Shown here: piece by piece, positions 36,919-45,511 of the stretch
Numbering within the stretch: the stretch's first letter is position 1
Layout: each line of letters begins with the position of its first letter
NCBI GenBank assembly: GCA_965260995.1
Contig: CBDHCD010000001.1
Coordinates: 62,001 to 126,000, forward strand
Direction: 5' to 3'
DNA from: JBBROS01 sp965260995
Lineage (GTDB): Bacteria > Pseudomonadota > Alphaproteobacteria > Acetobacterales > Acetobacteraceae
DNA length: 64,000 bases
The notes under the pieces: generated by a model
Databases searched by the model: none
Seen by the model: the letters and a program-made list of their open reading frames with translations, nothing else
Told to the model about the DNA's origin: nothing
Made by a program: the position numbers and the translations under genes

Positions 36919-38161
36919 CTTCAATCGCATCTGCGTGCTCGGCCTGGGCTACATCGGCCTGCCGACGGCGTCCGTGTTCGCGGAGAACGGGATCGACGTG
37001 CTGGGCGTCGACACGAACCCGGCGGTGGTGGCTAGCATCAACGCCGGGCGGCCGCATTTCGGGGAGCCTAACCTCGACGCCCTGGTGCGCCGCGTGGTGG
37101 AGGGCGGCAAGCTGCGCGCCACCGCCGAACCCGAGGCGGCGGACGCGATCATCATCGCGGTGCCGACGCCGCTGCGCGGCCACGGAGAGGCGGCGACTCC
37201 CGACCTCTCCTACGTCGAGGCCGCCGCCCGCGCCGTGGCGCCCGTGCTGTCGGCCGGCGCGCTCATCATCGTCGAGAGCACGATCCCGGTCGGCGCCACG
37301 GAGCGGGTCGCGGCCATCCTGGGGGAGATGCGGCCCGATCTCAGTTTCCCTCACCAGGTTGGCGAGCTGGCCCAGGTGCAGGTCGCGCACTGCCCGGAGC
37401 GGGTGTTGCCGGGCCGCATCCTGCACGAAGTGGTGCACAACCCGAGGGTGATCGGCGGCATGACCCGCAAGTGCGCGCAACGGGCAGCGAGCCTTTACCG
37501 CATCGTCGTGAAGGGCGAATGCCGCGTCACCACCGCGCGCACGGCCGAGCTCGCGAAACTGACCGAGAACGCCTACCGCGACGTCAACATCGCCTTCGCC
37601 AACGAGCTTTCATATATCTGCGACAAGCTGCGCATCAACGTTTGGGAGCTGATCCAGCTCGCCAACCTGCACCCGCGGGTCAACATCCTGCGCCCCGGCC
37701 CCGGCGTCGGCGGGCACTGCATCGCGGTCGACCCGTGGTTCATCGTCGCCACCAACCCGGGCGAGGCGCGGCTGATCCGCCAGGCGCGGCTGATCAACGA
37801 CGCCAAGCCCGGCTTCGTCGTCGCCAAGGTGCGGGAGCGGGCGTCGCAATTGAAGCACGCGGTGATCGCCTGCCTCGGCCTGTCCTACAAAAGCGACGTT
37901 GACGACCTGCGCGAGAGCCCGGCGGTCGAGATCGTCCGCCGCCTCGCCGAAGAGCAAGCCGGGGAGATCATGGTGGTGGAGCCGCATATCTCCACCCTGC
38001 CGAGCGAACTGGCGAGCCTCGGGCTCGAGCTATGGGACTTCGACCGGGCGCTCGAGCGGGCCAACCTGGTGCTGCTGCTGGTCGATCACATGAGCTTCCT
38101 CCAGGTTGATCGCGATACGCTCAAGGACAAGTTCGTGATCGACACGCGTGGCGCTTGGTGA
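36911..38161 (+). CDS. wecC: UDP-N-acetyl-D-mannosamine dehydrogenase
   Basis: 416 aa from an ATG 8 bp inside wecB. N-terminal NAD fold VLGLGYIGLPTASVFAENG, middle domain with STIPVGATER, AHCPERVLPG, LTENAYRDVNIAFANEL, and the nucleophile C270 in GPGVGGHCIAVDPWF; the C-terminal nucleotide-sugar domain includes GLSYKSDVDDLRESP. It oxidises UDP-ManNAc twice to UDP-ManNAcA. Close relatives act on UDP-GlcNAc or UDP-Glc, but the adjacent wecB supports ManNAc. The product is a charged donor for the operon's transferases. Confidence 0.93.
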   Translation: MHSFNRICVLGLGYIGLPTASVFAENGIDVLGVDTNPAVVASINAGRPHFGEPNLDALVRRVVEGGKLRATAEPEAADAIIIAVPTPLRGHGEAATPDLSYVEAAARAVAPVLSAGALIIVESTIPVGATERVAAILGEMRPDLSFPHQVGELAQVQVAHCPERVLPGRILHEVVHNPRVIGGMTRKCAQRAASLYRIVVKGECRVTTARTAELAKLTENAYRDVNIAFANELSYICDKLRINVWELIQLANLHPRVNILRPGPGVGGHCIAVDPWFIVATNPGEARLIRQARLINDAKPGFVVAKVRERASQLKHAVIACLGLSYKSDVDDLRESPAVEIVRRLAEEQAGEIMVVEPHISTLPSELASLGLELWDFDRALERANLVLLLVDHMSFLQVDRDTLKDKFVIDTRGAW

Positions 38162-39888
38162 GGCCAGGCACGGAGGCGAGCGCGCGCCCGGGCTGGACCG
38201 GCTTCAGGGCGGTTCTGTCGATGACGCTGTTCGGGTGGGCGGCGCTCGCCTTGCCGGTGGTCGCATTTCGCTACTTCCCGACCCAGGACGGGCCGGCGCA
38301 TCTCAACACCGGGCTGCTGCTGAGCGCATTGAGCTCCGAGCCGAGCCCGCTGGTGGCCCGCTACTTCGAAGTGCGGCCGGTCCCGTTCGCCAATCAGTTG
38401 GGCAGTTGGCTGATCGCCGGCGCCGCCCACCTCGTGCCGGCCGCCTACGCGGAGAGCCTGGTTTGGACAATGGTGTTCGGCGGCTTCGCCGCGGCGGTCA
38501 CGGTCAACCTGGCGCTCATGGGCGCGACCGCGTTCGCGCCACTGCTGTTCGTGATCGCCGCCGGCTCGTTGACGCATTTCGGGTTCCTCAATTTCGTGAT
38601 CGCGTTGACGCTGTTCGCGCAGACGGTGTTCGTGGTCCAGCGCGGGTTGGGCCACGCATCGCCCGGCTGGGTTCTGGCCGTGGTGGCGCTGAGCGGGGCG
38701 ACCTACGTCGCGCACCCGCTGGCCGGGCTGGGGCTTGCCGCGGCGGAGTGCTCGTTCGCCGCAGGCTATCTCGCGCTCGGCGGCCTGGCCGCCTGGCCGC
38801 CCGGGCGAGAGCCGGTGCGGGTCTCGGGCGGTTTCTCTTGGCTGGTGGTGCTCGCCTGCGGCCTCGCCGGTTTGTTGCTGCTGTTGTTGGCCGTCCACGA
38901 CGCCTGGCCGCAAATCGTTCGCCTCCTCGATGAAGCAGCGAGCAGCTCCGCCAGTTTGTTGGCCAACGCGCTGACCGGCGACGGACCGCTCGACCGTCTG
39001 GCCAGGCTGGTGAGCAGTTCCTACTTGGTCAGCTACTCGGCAATCGACTTCGTCTTCGCCGGCCTGCTGAGCTTCACGATTGCCTGGCTCGCGTGGCGCT
39101 GGCTGCGGACGTTCCTGCGCGGGCGCCGCGTGTTGCTGACCGACAGCTGGCTGGCCGCGGTCGTGACGCTCGCGCTTCTGGTCATGTTCGTGCCGCGTCG
39201 ATTCGAGAGCTTCCTGCCGGATCGTTTGAGCGCCTGTTTCTTCATCCTCGTCATCGCCTGGCTTGCCGGCCAAGAGCTGGACCGCGCGGCGGCGCGGCGC
39301 TTGCTCGCCATCGGCCTGGCGCTGAACGTCGGGTTGCTGGCTTGGCGGCTCGACCGCACGATCGCGGTCGAAAGCATATTGGCGGAGTACGCGACGGTCG
39401 CTGCGGCGCTGCCTCCCGGCGCCAGCGTCCTCGGCATCGAGAGCCCCAAGGAATTGGGGCATCGCTGTCTGGAGATCAATGTCGGGGCATTGCCGTGCCG
39501 GTTCCAGCCGACGGCGCATTTTCTCGGCCGTGCCGTGGTCGGGCGTGGCGTGGCGTGGCTTTCCAACTACCAGTTCGCGTCGGAGGCGGGCTATTTTCCG
39601 GTGACGCTGCGTGCCCCTTGGAACGAGTTCAGCTTCTACAGCCTCCGAGCATTTGATCTTCGTTGGGATACGCCGGACATGGCGCGAAAAGCGGACGCGC
39701 TGGTGCGCGGGTTGTGCGAGCTGCTCGAACGCGATCCCGTCGACATCATCGTGGTGTGGGACGACGGAACGGCGCTCGGCAAGCCCGACCAGGCGTTCCT
39801 CTCGGGAATAGCCCCGCTTTTGTCGCGCTACGAAAAAGTCTTCGTGTCCCAGCCGCGCGGCGCGGCGCGCGTGTATCGGCATCTGTGA
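38158..39888 (+). CDS. Polytopic membrane protein, GT-C glycosyltransferase-like
   Basis: 576 aa from a GTG overlapping the wecC stop (GTGA). About ten hydrophobic segments occupy residues 20-400, the first periplasmic loop carries RYFPTQDGPAHLNTG, an acidic motif often seen in GT-C-type lipid-linked sugar transferases, and a soluble C-terminal domain of about 170 residues follows, ending VFVSQPRGAARVYRHL. Family not firmly recognised. As the last gene of the operon it may transfer a sugar from a polyprenyl donor on the outer face of the inner membrane. Codon use is less extreme than in its neighbours. Confidence 0.7.
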   Translation: MRPGTEASARPGWTGFRAVLSMTLFGWAALALPVVAFRYFPTQDGPAHLNTGLLLSALSSEPSPLVARYFEVRPVPFANQLGSWLIAGAAHLVPAAYAESLVWTMVFGGFAAAVTVNLALMGATAFAPLLFVIAAGSLTHFGFLNFVIALTLFAQTVFVVQRGLGHASPGWVLAVVALSGATYVAHPLAGLGLAAAECSFAAGYLALGGLAAWPPGREPVRVSGGFSWLVVLACGLAGLLLLLLAVHDAWPQIVRLLDEAASSSASLLANALTGDGPLDRLARLVSSSYLVSYSAIDFVFAGLLSFTIAWLAWRWLRTFLRGRRVLLTDSWLAAVVTLALLVMFVPRRFESFLPDRLSACFFILVIAWLAGQELDRAAARRLLAIGLALNVGLLAWRLDRTIAVESILAEYATVAAALPPGASVLGIESPKELGHRCLEINVGALPCRFQPTAHFLGRAVVGRGVAWLSNYQFASEAGYFPVTLRAPWNEFSFYSLRAFDLRWDTPDMARKADALVRGLCELLERDPVDIIVVWDDGTALGKPDQAFLSGIAPLLSRYEKVFVSQPRGAARVYRHL

Positions 39889-40172
39889 CGGCGACGGTCA
39901 GCAGAGAAATCAAGCTCGCCCGTTTCGCGAATCGTGGCGCATCAGGTCTCTCGCCGCGTTGTTGCGGTCCCGCGCCGAAGGGTTCCTGTTCCGCGCTGGC
40001 GCGCAGCGGGGCTGGTCGGGTGGCGAGAGCCTCGGCGGGGACGGCATCGGAACGATTGCTCCGCTGTCAACCCAGGCGCGCGCGGCGGTGTCGGCAGGGT
40101 CGATCCTGGACAGCCTCTCTGCCGTGGCCGGAGCGCCGCGGAACGGGATGGATGCGCGTGCCGACGCCACCC

Positions 40173-40979
40173 TCACCGTGGCGGCGGCAGCGGCTGCTGC
40201 TGCACCGGCGCGGTCCGCGGCGCGATCTGCACCGGCCCTTCCGTGTTCGACGCCACCGGCGCGCCCAGCCTCGACCCGCCCGCCGATCCCGTCTGCGCCC
40301 CGTGCCGCGTCAGCACCTCACGCAGCGCGTCCGCCGCCGGGTTGCTCGCCTCCATCGTGATCACCACCTGCTGCACGCCCACCGGCCGGCCGTAATACGC
40401 CTGGTTCCAGTCGGACTTCGCGCTCAGCAGCACGCCCCCCAGCGTCAGCCCGGCATACAGCCCCCGCGCCCGCGTGAAGCCCACGATGTCCGCCCGCAGC
40501 GCCGCCGTCGTCGCGCCTTCCACGCCGCCGCCCAGGTCCACGAACGTCGCCGACGCGTCCGCGCCCAGCTTGAACTGGCTGTCCATGATCGCCTTGAGCC
40601 CGCGGTCGCTCATGATGAACAGCATCACCTGCGCGTCCTGCACCCCGGCTTGCAGCCCGATGCTCCCGCCCCCCAGCCCGTAGAACGCCGGCGACGACCA
40701 CGACCCGCCCCCGTCGCGCGCCTCCAGCACGCAACTGCCGCCCTGCCCGCCGAAGATGAACCCGGCCCGGAACACCTGCGGGCAGATCATCACCGCTCGC
40801 GCTCGGCGCAGCACCCCCTGCGCGTCCGTGCCATCCCGGTTGTTCAGCATGTCCTGCGCCGCCAGCGTCGCCCGGTCGACCAGTTGCTGCTGCTCGGATT
40901 GCGCGCGGGCCGCGCCGGGCAGCGCGACGATACCCGCGACCGGCAGCGCGATCAGCAGCCCAGCCAACAAACCACGCAT
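40173..40979 (-). CDS. SYLF-domain lipid-binding protein (Ysc84-like), secreted
   Basis: 268 aa; ATG with GGAGGG upstream chosen over earlier in-frame codons. A signal peptide (MRGLLAGLLIALPVAGIVALPGAARAQ) is followed by a SYLF domain: ATLAAQDMLNNRDG, AVMICPQVFRAGFIFGGQGG, WSSPAFYGLGGGSIGLQAGVQ, MLFIMSDRGL, and GFTRARGLYAGLTLGG with SAKSDWNQAYYG. The Pro/Gln-rich tail (VQQQPLPPPR) is disordered. SYLF proteins bind phosphoinositides in eukaryotes; bacterial members are secreted and uncharacterised. Convergent with the glycan operon. Confidence 0.9.
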   Translation of the reverse strand: MRGLLAGLLIALPVAGIVALPGAARAQSEQQQLVDRATLAAQDMLNNRDGTDAQGVLRRARAVMICPQVFRAGFIFGGQGGSCVLEARDGGGSWSSPAFYGLGGGSIGLQAGVQDAQVMLFIMSDRGLKAIMDSQFKLGADASATFVDLGGGVEGATTAALRADIVGFTRARGLYAGLTLGGVLLSAKSDWNQAYYGRPVGVQQVVITMEASNPAADALREVLTRHGAQTGSAGGSRLGAPVASNTEGPVQIAPRTAPVQQQPLPPPR

Positions 40980-41073
40980 GACACCCTCCGACCTCGACTC
41001 CCAGATCATAGCGCCCGAAGATGAGCTTACAAAGAAAACTTCACACGCCACACCAACTTGCGAACACCCGCCC

Positions 41074-42315
41074 TCACTCCACGATCGCCGCGTTGACCAT
41101 GTCCCGCAGCACGCCCCGGTAATGTAGCCGCTGGCTCGGCGCTTGCATCATGAACACCACCACCACGTCCACCGCCGGGTCCACCCACATGTAGGTGCCG
41201 CCCGCCCCGCCCCAGTACCAGTCGCCGGCGCTGCCGGGGAACGGTGCCACCCCGTCCTGCGTCCGCACCGCGACGCCCAGGCCGAAACCGTAACCCGGCC
41301 CCGGCAGGTAGAGCGGCCCCGGCTTCACCGGCCCCAACTGGTCCGAGGTCATGTAGTCCACCGTCCGCGGCCCGAGGATGCGCCGCCCGTCCAGCGTGCC
41401 CCCGTTCAGCATCATCTGCAGGAACCGCGCGTAGTCCTCCGCCGTCGACACCATCCCGCCCCCGCCCGACTGGAACCGGTCCGGCTTGCGCGGGTCGTTG
41501 AAGCTGGCGTCCACCCCGAACGAGCGATCCCCCGGGAACGGCTCGGCGATCCTCCCCTGCTTGCCCGGCTCCGGCACGCCGAACGCCGTGTCCGCCATCC
41601 CCAGCGGGTCGAGCAGATGCTCCTTCTCGAACGCGTACAGCGTCTGCCCCGACACCACCTCGACCAGCCGCCCGAGCACGTCGATCGAGTAGCTGTAGTC
41701 CCACGTCGTGCCGGGCTGGTAGGCCAGCGGCAGCTTCGCCAGCCGGTCGATGAATTCCGCGCTGTCCGGGTCGCCCGCGTGCAGGTGCGCCGCGTTGTAG
41801 GCGGCCTTCACCGGCGACTGCCCGAAGAACCCGTACGTCAGCCCGGCGCTGTGCCGCATCAGGTCCTGGATCGTCATCGGCCGCGCCGCCGGCTCCAGCC
41901 GCATCCCGTCCCCGTCCGGCACGCCGACCTGCATCGACTTGAACTGCGGCAAGTACTTCGCCACCGGCTCGTCGAGCGCGATCCGGCCCTGCTCCACCAG
42001 CATCAGCGCCGCCACCACGGTGATCGGCTTGCTCATCGAGTAGATACGGTAGATGTCGTCCCGCACCGCCGCCGCCCCGGTCGTCGGGTCGCGCTGACCC
42101 ACCACCGTCTCGAACGCCACCTTGCCGTGCCGCGCGACCAGCACGACCGCCCCCGGCAGCTTCTTCTCCGCCACGTCCACCTTCAGCATCCGGGTGATGT
42201 TGTCCAGCCGGCCCGCGTCCAGCCCGACGCTCTCGGGCGCGGCCCGCGGCAGCTCCCCTGCCTGCGCCATCGCGGCCAACCCGGCCAGCACGCAACCCAG
42301 CAGCAATCGGCGCAT
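41074..42315 (-). CDS. Secreted serine hydrolase, class C beta-lactamase/esterase family
   Basis: 413 aa with a signal peptide ending at AMAQAG (about residue 20). The SxxK nucleophile motif is S93-M-S-K96 in RIYSMSKP, the YxS/N motif is in WDYSYSIDVLGRL, and the third motif region is WGGAGGTYMW near the C-terminus, in place of KTG. That pattern belongs to the EstB/penicillin-binding-protein-like group (Beta-lactamase Pfam) rather than to clinical AmpC enzymes, so esterase or peptidase activity is more likely than resistance. 94 bp from the SYLF gene; same strand as SDR and SYLF. Confidence 0.88.
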   Translation of the reverse strand: MRRLLLGCVLAGLAAMAQAGELPRAAPESVGLDAGRLDNITRMLKVDVAEKKLPGAVVLVARHGKVAFETVVGQRDPTTGAAAVRDDIYRIYSMSKPITVVAALMLVEQGRIALDEPVAKYLPQFKSMQVGVPDGDGMRLEPAARPMTIQDLMRHSAGLTYGFFGQSPVKAAYNAAHLHAGDPDSAEFIDRLAKLPLAYQPGTTWDYSYSIDVLGRLVEVVSGQTLYAFEKEHLLDPLGMADTAFGVPEPGKQGRIAEPFPGDRSFGVDASFNDPRKPDRFQSGGGGMVSTAEDYARFLQMMLNGGTLDGRRILGPRTVDYMTSDQLGPVKPGPLYLPGPGYGFGLGVAVRTQDGVAPFPGSAGDWYWGGAGGTYMWVDPAVDVVVVFMMQAPSQRLHYRGVLRDMVNAAIVE

Positions 42316-42421
42316 GACGCTCTCCCTCCCGCACGGACCTGTTCACTGGCCCTTGGGCGGAGAGCCTGGCAGCAACGAGCGGCGCGCGCAACGCCGCCCG
42401 GCGCGGCGAAAGCTGGCGTCG

Positions 42422-43414
42422 CTAAATGTTGAGCCGCTTCGCCACCTGGTGCGCCCCCGCCGCCGCCGCGATCAGCACCGCGCCCCACAGCACGTTGCGG
42501 TGCCGGTCGGTGAACATCTCCCAGCTCGACCCCCGCGCCCGGCCGTCGAACCGCCCGTGCGCGCCGTAGGCCCCCGGCACCGGCTCGAACAGGTTGCCCG
42601 GCGCGTCCGCCGGCGCCGGCTGGTCCGTCAACTGGCCCGAGTAGCCGGCCCGGGCCAAGTAACGGTCGATCAGCCCCGGCGCGATCCGGTTGGCCAGGAT
42701 CGCCTTCACCGTCGGGAACCCGACCCAGATCTGCCGGCGCGGGTGCGTCGCCCCGAAGTAGATCGCCCGCGCCGCCACCTCGGGCTGGAAGATCGGCGGC
42801 ACCGGCTGCGCCTTGCGCCCGGTCTTGTTGCGCGCCCAGTCGAACTGCGGCGTGTTGATCGCCGGCAGGTCCACTTCCGTCAGCGTCACCCCCACCTTGT
42901 CATGGATCAGCTCGGAGCGCAGCGCGTCGAGGAAGCCGCGGATCGCCGATTTCGCACCGCAGTAGATGGACTGCAACGGCACCGAGCGATAGGCCAGCGC
43001 CGAGCCGACGAACACGATGGCGCCCCGGCCGCGCGGCCGCATCCGCCTCAAGGCCGCCATGGTGCCGTGCACCTGGCCCAGGTACGTCACCGCCGTGCCG
43101 CGCCCGAACTCCTCTGCCGTCAGTTCGTGCACCGGCGCGAACACCGTCGCCATCGCCACGTTCACCCACACGTCAATCGGCCCCAGCTCGCGCTCCACCT
43201 GGTCCGCCGCCGCCTCCACCGCCGCCGGGTCGGCCACGTCCGTCGGGATCGGCAGCGCCCGCACCCCGAACCGCCGCAGCTCGGCCGCCGCGTGCTCCAG
43301 CCGCGCCGGGTCGCGCGACAGCAGCGCCACGTCGTGGCCGTGCCGCGCGAACTCGCTCGCCGTCGCCCGCCCAACCCCCGCCCCCGCGCCCGTGATGACC
43401 ACGACCTGACCCAT
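42422..43414 (-). CDS. Short-chain dehydrogenase/reductase with C-terminal membrane anchor
   Basis: 330 aa from MGQVVVITGAGAGVGRATA. NAD(P)-binding TGAGAGVG (residues 8-15), a WVNVAMATVFAPV stretch in place of the usual NNAG, catalytic Ser in VGSALAYRS and YCGAK (Y-x3-K). The last 60 residues end in a hydrophobic helix (VLWGAVLIAAAAGAHQVA), as in SDR members that attach to the membrane. The NVA in place of NAG is a family variant. Reduces or oxidises an unknown alcohol. Shares its start region with a divergent gene. Confidence 0.9.
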   Translation of the reverse strand: MGQVVVITGAGAGVGRATASEFARHGHDVALLSRDPARLEHAAAELRRFGVRALPIPTDVADPAAVEAAADQVERELGPIDVWVNVAMATVFAPVHELTAEEFGRGTAVTYLGQVHGTMAALRRMRPRGRGAIVFVGSALAYRSVPLQSIYCGAKSAIRGFLDALRSELIHDKVGVTLTEVDLPAINTPQFDWARNKTGRKAQPVPPIFQPEVAARAIYFGATHPRRQIWVGFPTVKAILANRIAPGLIDRYLARAGYSGQLTDQPAPADAPGNLFEPVPGAYGAHGRFDGRARGSSWEMFTDRHRNVLWGAVLIAAAAGAHQVAKRLNI

Positions 43415-43472
43415 GACCCGACTCCCTGCTCTGCCTCGACCCAACGCCGCGTCCGGTGCGAAGTTGGCCGCC

Positions 43473-44279
43473 ATGAACGATGACCCCGAGCAACACGCCC
43501 CGCCGCCCGCGACTCTTGTCACCCGGCTCCTCGGGATCGCGGCCCCGCTGCTGCTGCAGCCCACTGGCGACGCCCACGCCGCGCTGGCGATGTCCCGCGC
43601 CGGCGGCCTCGGCGTGATCGTGGCCCGGCCCCGCCCGGACGACGCGCTGGCCGCCGCCATCGGCACGCTCCGGGCCGGCGGCCCGGCCCCTTTCGCCGTC
43701 GCCCTCCCGCCCGGGGCCGACCTGGCCCTGCTGCTCCCGTGGCTGCTGGCCCGAGCCGTGCCCGCGCTGCTGCTGCCCGCGCCGCTGCTGCCCGCTGGTG
43801 TGGCTCCCGCCAGGCAGGCCGGCGCCGTGATCCTGGGCGCCGCCGCCACGCTGGCCGAGGCGCTCCTCGCGGCACCCACGGCCGACGCCCTGCTGCTCAC
43901 GGGCCGGGACCTCCCGGCCACCCTGTCGCTCACCCGCGCCGTGGCCCGGGCGCGCCCCGGCCTGCCGCTGGTGGCCAGCGGCGGCGTGTCCGACGGCGCG
44001 GCCTTGGCGGCGGCACTCGCCGCGGGCGCCGGGGCCGCCCAGCTCGACCCGATCGGGACACGGCCCGCCGAGGAGCTGGTCCGCCACGTGATGGCCAAGT
44101 GCCGCGCCGCCGCCCCACCCGCCGCGCCGGAGGCGGCCGGGGACGTCGCCCGCGCCGCCCGGGCCGTCCGCGAGGCTGCGGCGCTGCGCGAGAACCTTCG
44201 CCGCCGCAAGGCGCAGGCCCGCGCCCGCGCGGACGGCTCCATTCGCGGCCCTGATCGCGGCCCGGGCGGCGACGGCTGA
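43473..44279 (+). CDS. Nitronate monooxygenase-like TIM-barrel protein lacking the catalytic His
   Basis: 268 aa from MNDDPEQHAPPP; an ATG 60 bp upstream would overlap the divergent SDR start and is rejected. LLGIAAPLLLQPTGDAHAALAMSRAGGLGVI corresponds to the family's N-terminal PMxG...AAVSxAGGLG strand, and PLVASGGVSDGAALAAALAAGAGAAQLD to its FMN-phosphate loop. The GGHxG block with the catalytic His of nitronate monooxygenases is missing (TGRDLPATLS occupies that place), and the protein is about 60 residues short. It may still bind FMN but is unlikely to oxidise nitronates. Extreme Ala content; function unknown. Confidence 0.6.
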   Translation: MNDDPEQHAPPPATLVTRLLGIAAPLLLQPTGDAHAALAMSRAGGLGVIVARPRPDDALAAAIGTLRAGGPAPFAVALPPGADLALLLPWLLARAVPALLLPAPLLPAGVAPARQAGAVILGAAATLAEALLAAPTADALLLTGRDLPATLSLTRAVARARPGLPLVASGGVSDGAALAAALAAGAGAAQLDPIGTRPAEELVRHVMAKCRAAAPPAAPEAAGDVARAARAVREAAALRENLRRRKAQARARADGSIRGPDRGPGGDG

Positions 44280-44323
44280 CCGGCCCGCGCACCGAGCCTG
44301 ACGCCCTGTGCTCGGCGGCCCAC

Positions 44324-44345
44324 ATCATTTTTTCAATGAAATGAT
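44324..44345. promoter_or_regulatory. Inverted repeat ATCATTT-N8-AAATGAT in an AT-rich leader
   Basis: Perfect 7-bp arms with an 8-bp centre lie in an AT-rich island, rare in this GC-rich window, about 125 bp upstream of a 57-aa membrane peptide gene. It could be an operator or a short terminator for the plus-strand gene that ends 45 bp before it (the stem is followed by no T-run). TTGACG and TTGACA hexamers follow at 44361 and 44383, without clear -10 boxes. Confidence 0.45.
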
Positions 44346-44467
44346 AAGCAGAAACGAAGTTTGACGCGCTTTTAAGGCGTAATTGACAAACCTATGCGAA
44401 TGAAAAGCGCATCATCTTTTGCCGGGTTTCGCATTGTGCGAGGTCCAACAACCAGAAAGAGACGATC

Positions 44468-44641
44468 ATGGTCGGGTTTGCTTCCACCCGCACCACGCCG
44501 CCGCGGTTCAGACCTGATGGCCGGGTGCAGAAGGACACGCTCGGGCCGGTCATCGGCCTGGCCCTCGCCGGCAGCGCCAGCTCGATGCTGTGGTTCGGCT
44601 TGATCGAGGTCGGCCGCTGGGCGGTGAGCGCCCTGCTCTAG
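44468..44641 (+). CDS. Small membrane peptide, 57 aa, unknown function
   Basis: ATG with AAGAGA upstream opens MVGFASTRTTPPRFRPDG, then a single hydrophobic segment from LGPVIGLALAGSASSMLWFGL through WAVSALL to a TAG. One predicted transmembrane helix with a short basic cytoplasmic head is the layout of many small bacterial membrane peptides. An AT-rich leader with an inverted repeat precedes it and the gene stands alone, both arguing for real expression. Homologues are not known to me. Confidence 0.6.
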   Translation: MVGFASTRTTPPRFRPDGRVQKDTLGPVIGLALAGSASSMLWFGLIEVGRWAVSALL

Positions 44642-44830
44642 ACCCTTGTCGCCCTGACTGTGTCCAGTTAGGGCGAGCGCAGTCTGGCCGGCCTCCGCCG
44701 CGACACGCCCGCCGCGGTCGAACGGAGCGCGCCGTCCCGGCTCGCCTGGGCCGGGCGTCTCCGCGCCGGCCGGCCGATGCGCGCCCCCGCCCGCGAAGCC
44801 GCGATGCCTCGCCGGGCGTTGCCATGCGGC

Positions 44831-45481
44831 ATGACGCCCACCGACCTCGCCGCCCGGCACCCGCTGCTCTACCACGTGACCTCGCCCGGCGCATGGCCGT
44901 CCATCGCCCGGCTCGGCCTCCTGCCGGCCTCTGGCCTGCTCGACATGTTCGAGGTCGAGCCGGAACGGCGGGCGGCGCTGACCACGCGGCGGCGTCCCGC
45001 CGAGGTCAGCATCGAGCACCCGCGGCACGGCGCGGCCACCCTGAGCGACAACCTGCCCCTGAGCGAGCGCGCCCTCGCCGCCTGCCTCGACGACGGCCTC
45101 GCCCCGCCCGATTGGCTCCGCCTGCTCAACGCCCGGGTGTTCTTCTGGGCCGACCGCGACGGCCTCGCCCGCCTGCTCGGCGCGCGCGTCAACCGCGCCC
45201 GGCCCCGCCTCATCCTCGCCTTCGACACCCTCGGCCTCGCCGCCGCCCACGCCGCCCGGGTGGAGATCAGCCCGATCAACTCCGGCGCGACCATCCGCAA
45301 GCCGGCCCGGCGCGGCGCGTCGACCTTCACCCCCCTGCTCGCCATGCCCTACCCCGCGTGGCGACGCCGACGCGGCGGCCGCGACCGCATCCTCGAGGTC
45401 GTCGTCCGCGGCCCCGTGCCCGACGCCGCCCGCCACCTGGTCGACGCTTGGACCACGGCGGCGCCCTCACATCCCGGCTGA
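44831..45481 (+). CDS. Uncharacterised protein, probably DUF7002-type
   Basis: 216 aa from MTPTDLAARHPLLYHVTSPGAW (earlier in-frame ATGs at 44777 and 44804 are possible). Blocks LLYHVTSPGAWPSIARLGL, DNLPLSERAL, ARVFFWADRDGLARLLGARV and ILAFDTLGLAAAHA, then SPINSGATIRKPARRG, look like the family often annotated DUF7002, whose YHxT...W..I...GL opening is reminiscent of ADP-ribosyl-transferase/RNA 2'-phosphotransferase-like folds. That fold link is my inference. No signal peptide, no obvious operon partner. Confidence 0.65.
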   Translation: MTPTDLAARHPLLYHVTSPGAWPSIARLGLLPASGLLDMFEVEPERRAALTTRRRPAEVSIEHPRHGAATLSDNLPLSERALAACLDDGLAPPDWLRLLNARVFFWADRDGLARLLGARVNRARPRLILAFDTLGLAAAHAARVEISPINSGATIRKPARRGASTFTPLLAMPYPAWRRRRGGRDRILEVVVRGPVPDAARHLVDAWTTAAPSHPG

Positions 45482-45511
45482 CCCGCTGCCCTCCCACCCC
45501 GGCCCGCTCGC

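Noticed and set aside
41074..42315. Antibiotic-resistance beta-lactamase
   Set aside because: SxxK and YxS motifs are those of the wider serine hydrolase family; no AmpC-type KTG motif, so resistance is not supported.
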